NCBI GenBank assembly: GCA_937949585.1
Contig: CALEDW010000058.1
Location: forward strand, 1 to 7,359
From: an uncultured Acidimicrobiia bacterium
GTDB taxonomy: Bacteria > Actinomycetota > Acidimicrobiia > IMCC26256 > CALEDW01
DNA length: 7,359 nucleotides
Direction: 5' to 3'
In this document: positions 7,226 through 7,359 of the stretch, one piece after another
Position numbering within the stretch: position 1 is the first letter of the stretch
Layout: the number at the start of each line of letters is the position of its first letter
The notes under the pieces: model-generated
What the model was told of the DNA's origin: nothing
The model's database searches: none
Seen by the model: the letters and a program-made list of their open reading frames with translations, nothing else
Translations under genes and position numbers: made by a program

Positions 7226-7359
7226 GCGCGCCGTCGCGCCCCGGACGGGGTCGCCTCCCCCTCGCCACGTCCCGACCGGGGCCACGTGACGTTGCGGGCT
7301 CGGTCCCGCCGGCCCGGGCCTCGATCGGTACCCCGGGCGCCGACGCTGGGGGCGGGGCG
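7222..7359 (+). CDS. Possible start of a further operon gene, running off the window
   Basis: The GTG at 7222 overlaps the TGA of the hydrolase gene (GTGA), the usual arrangement for translational coupling, and its frame stays open for all 46 codons to the right edge. The peptide begins MSAPSRPGRGRLPLATSRPG and is rich in Pro, Gly, Arg and Ala, like a disordered N-terminus, and shows no recognisable motif. The +2 frame is also nearly open and has similar G/C at codon third positions, and no ribosome site stands out, so this may be non-coding spacer. Confidence 0.3.
   Translation, partial: MSAPSRPGRGRLPLATSRPGPRDVAGSVPPARASIGTPGADAGGGA
7236..7254 (+). terminator. Possible hairpin just after the hydrolase stop
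   Basis: GCG plus CCCC (7236-7242) can pair with GGGG plus CGC (7247-7254) around a four-base GGAC loop, with one bulged T at 7251. It begins 11 bases after the stop but lacks a T-tract. This reading is an alternative to the GTG-started frame through the same bases: if it terminates transcription, the operon ends here. Chance pairing in GC-rich DNA is also possible. Confidence 0.2.

Noticed and set aside
5543..7285. A 580-residue open frame on the minus strand opposite the hydrolase gene
   Set aside because: It is low-complexity (Gly, Arg, Pro, Glu-rich) with no motif, while the opposite strand encodes ordered helices and a hydrolase triad.

Overview
The window comes from a very GC-rich genome. 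Genuine reading frames have codons ending mostly in G or C, and long spurious open frames lie opposite the real genes. The FadD3-like CoA ligase, the high-GC codon use and the gene families suggest an actinobacterium (Actinomycetes or Acidimicrobiia). This lineage call is an inference from style; no rRNA or lineage marker is present. I see no mobile element, CRISPR array, tRNA or rRNA, and no non-coding stretch over about 150 bp.

Layout, left to right. (1) The C-terminal part of an acyl-CoA synthetase runs rightward; its start lies outside the window. (2) Convergent to it, after 54 bp holding a possible hairpin, is a leftward gene for a secreted glycoside hydrolase. It has an N-terminal DUF5060-like beta-sandwich, a clan GH-A TIM barrel with both catalytic glutamates, and a C-terminal beta-sandwich. 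(3) A ~150 bp divergent intergenic region carries a -10-like hexamer and a 14-bp perfect palindrome. (4) Rightward from it is a 953-residue protein that joins a complete 12-helix MFS transporter to a complete apolipoprotein N-acyltransferase (Lnt) with its Glu-Lys-Cys triad. (5) 23 bp downstream is a 551-residue protein: about seven membrane helices followed by an alpha/beta-hydrolase domain that the positive-inside pattern places outside the cytoplasm. (6) The stop of that gene overlaps a GTG (GTGA) that opens a frame running off the right edge, possibly a further operon member.

The most interesting part is the right-hand operon. Lnt takes an acyl chain from a phospholipid to finish a lipoprotein and leaves a lysophospholipid on the outer face of the membrane. 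E. coli LplT, an MFS protein, flips lysophospholipids inward for repair. An MFS domain fused to Lnt, followed by a membrane-anchored lipase-like hydrolase facing the same side, could couple lipoprotein acylation to handling of its by-product. The domain calls are well supported by motifs; the coupling is a hypothesis.
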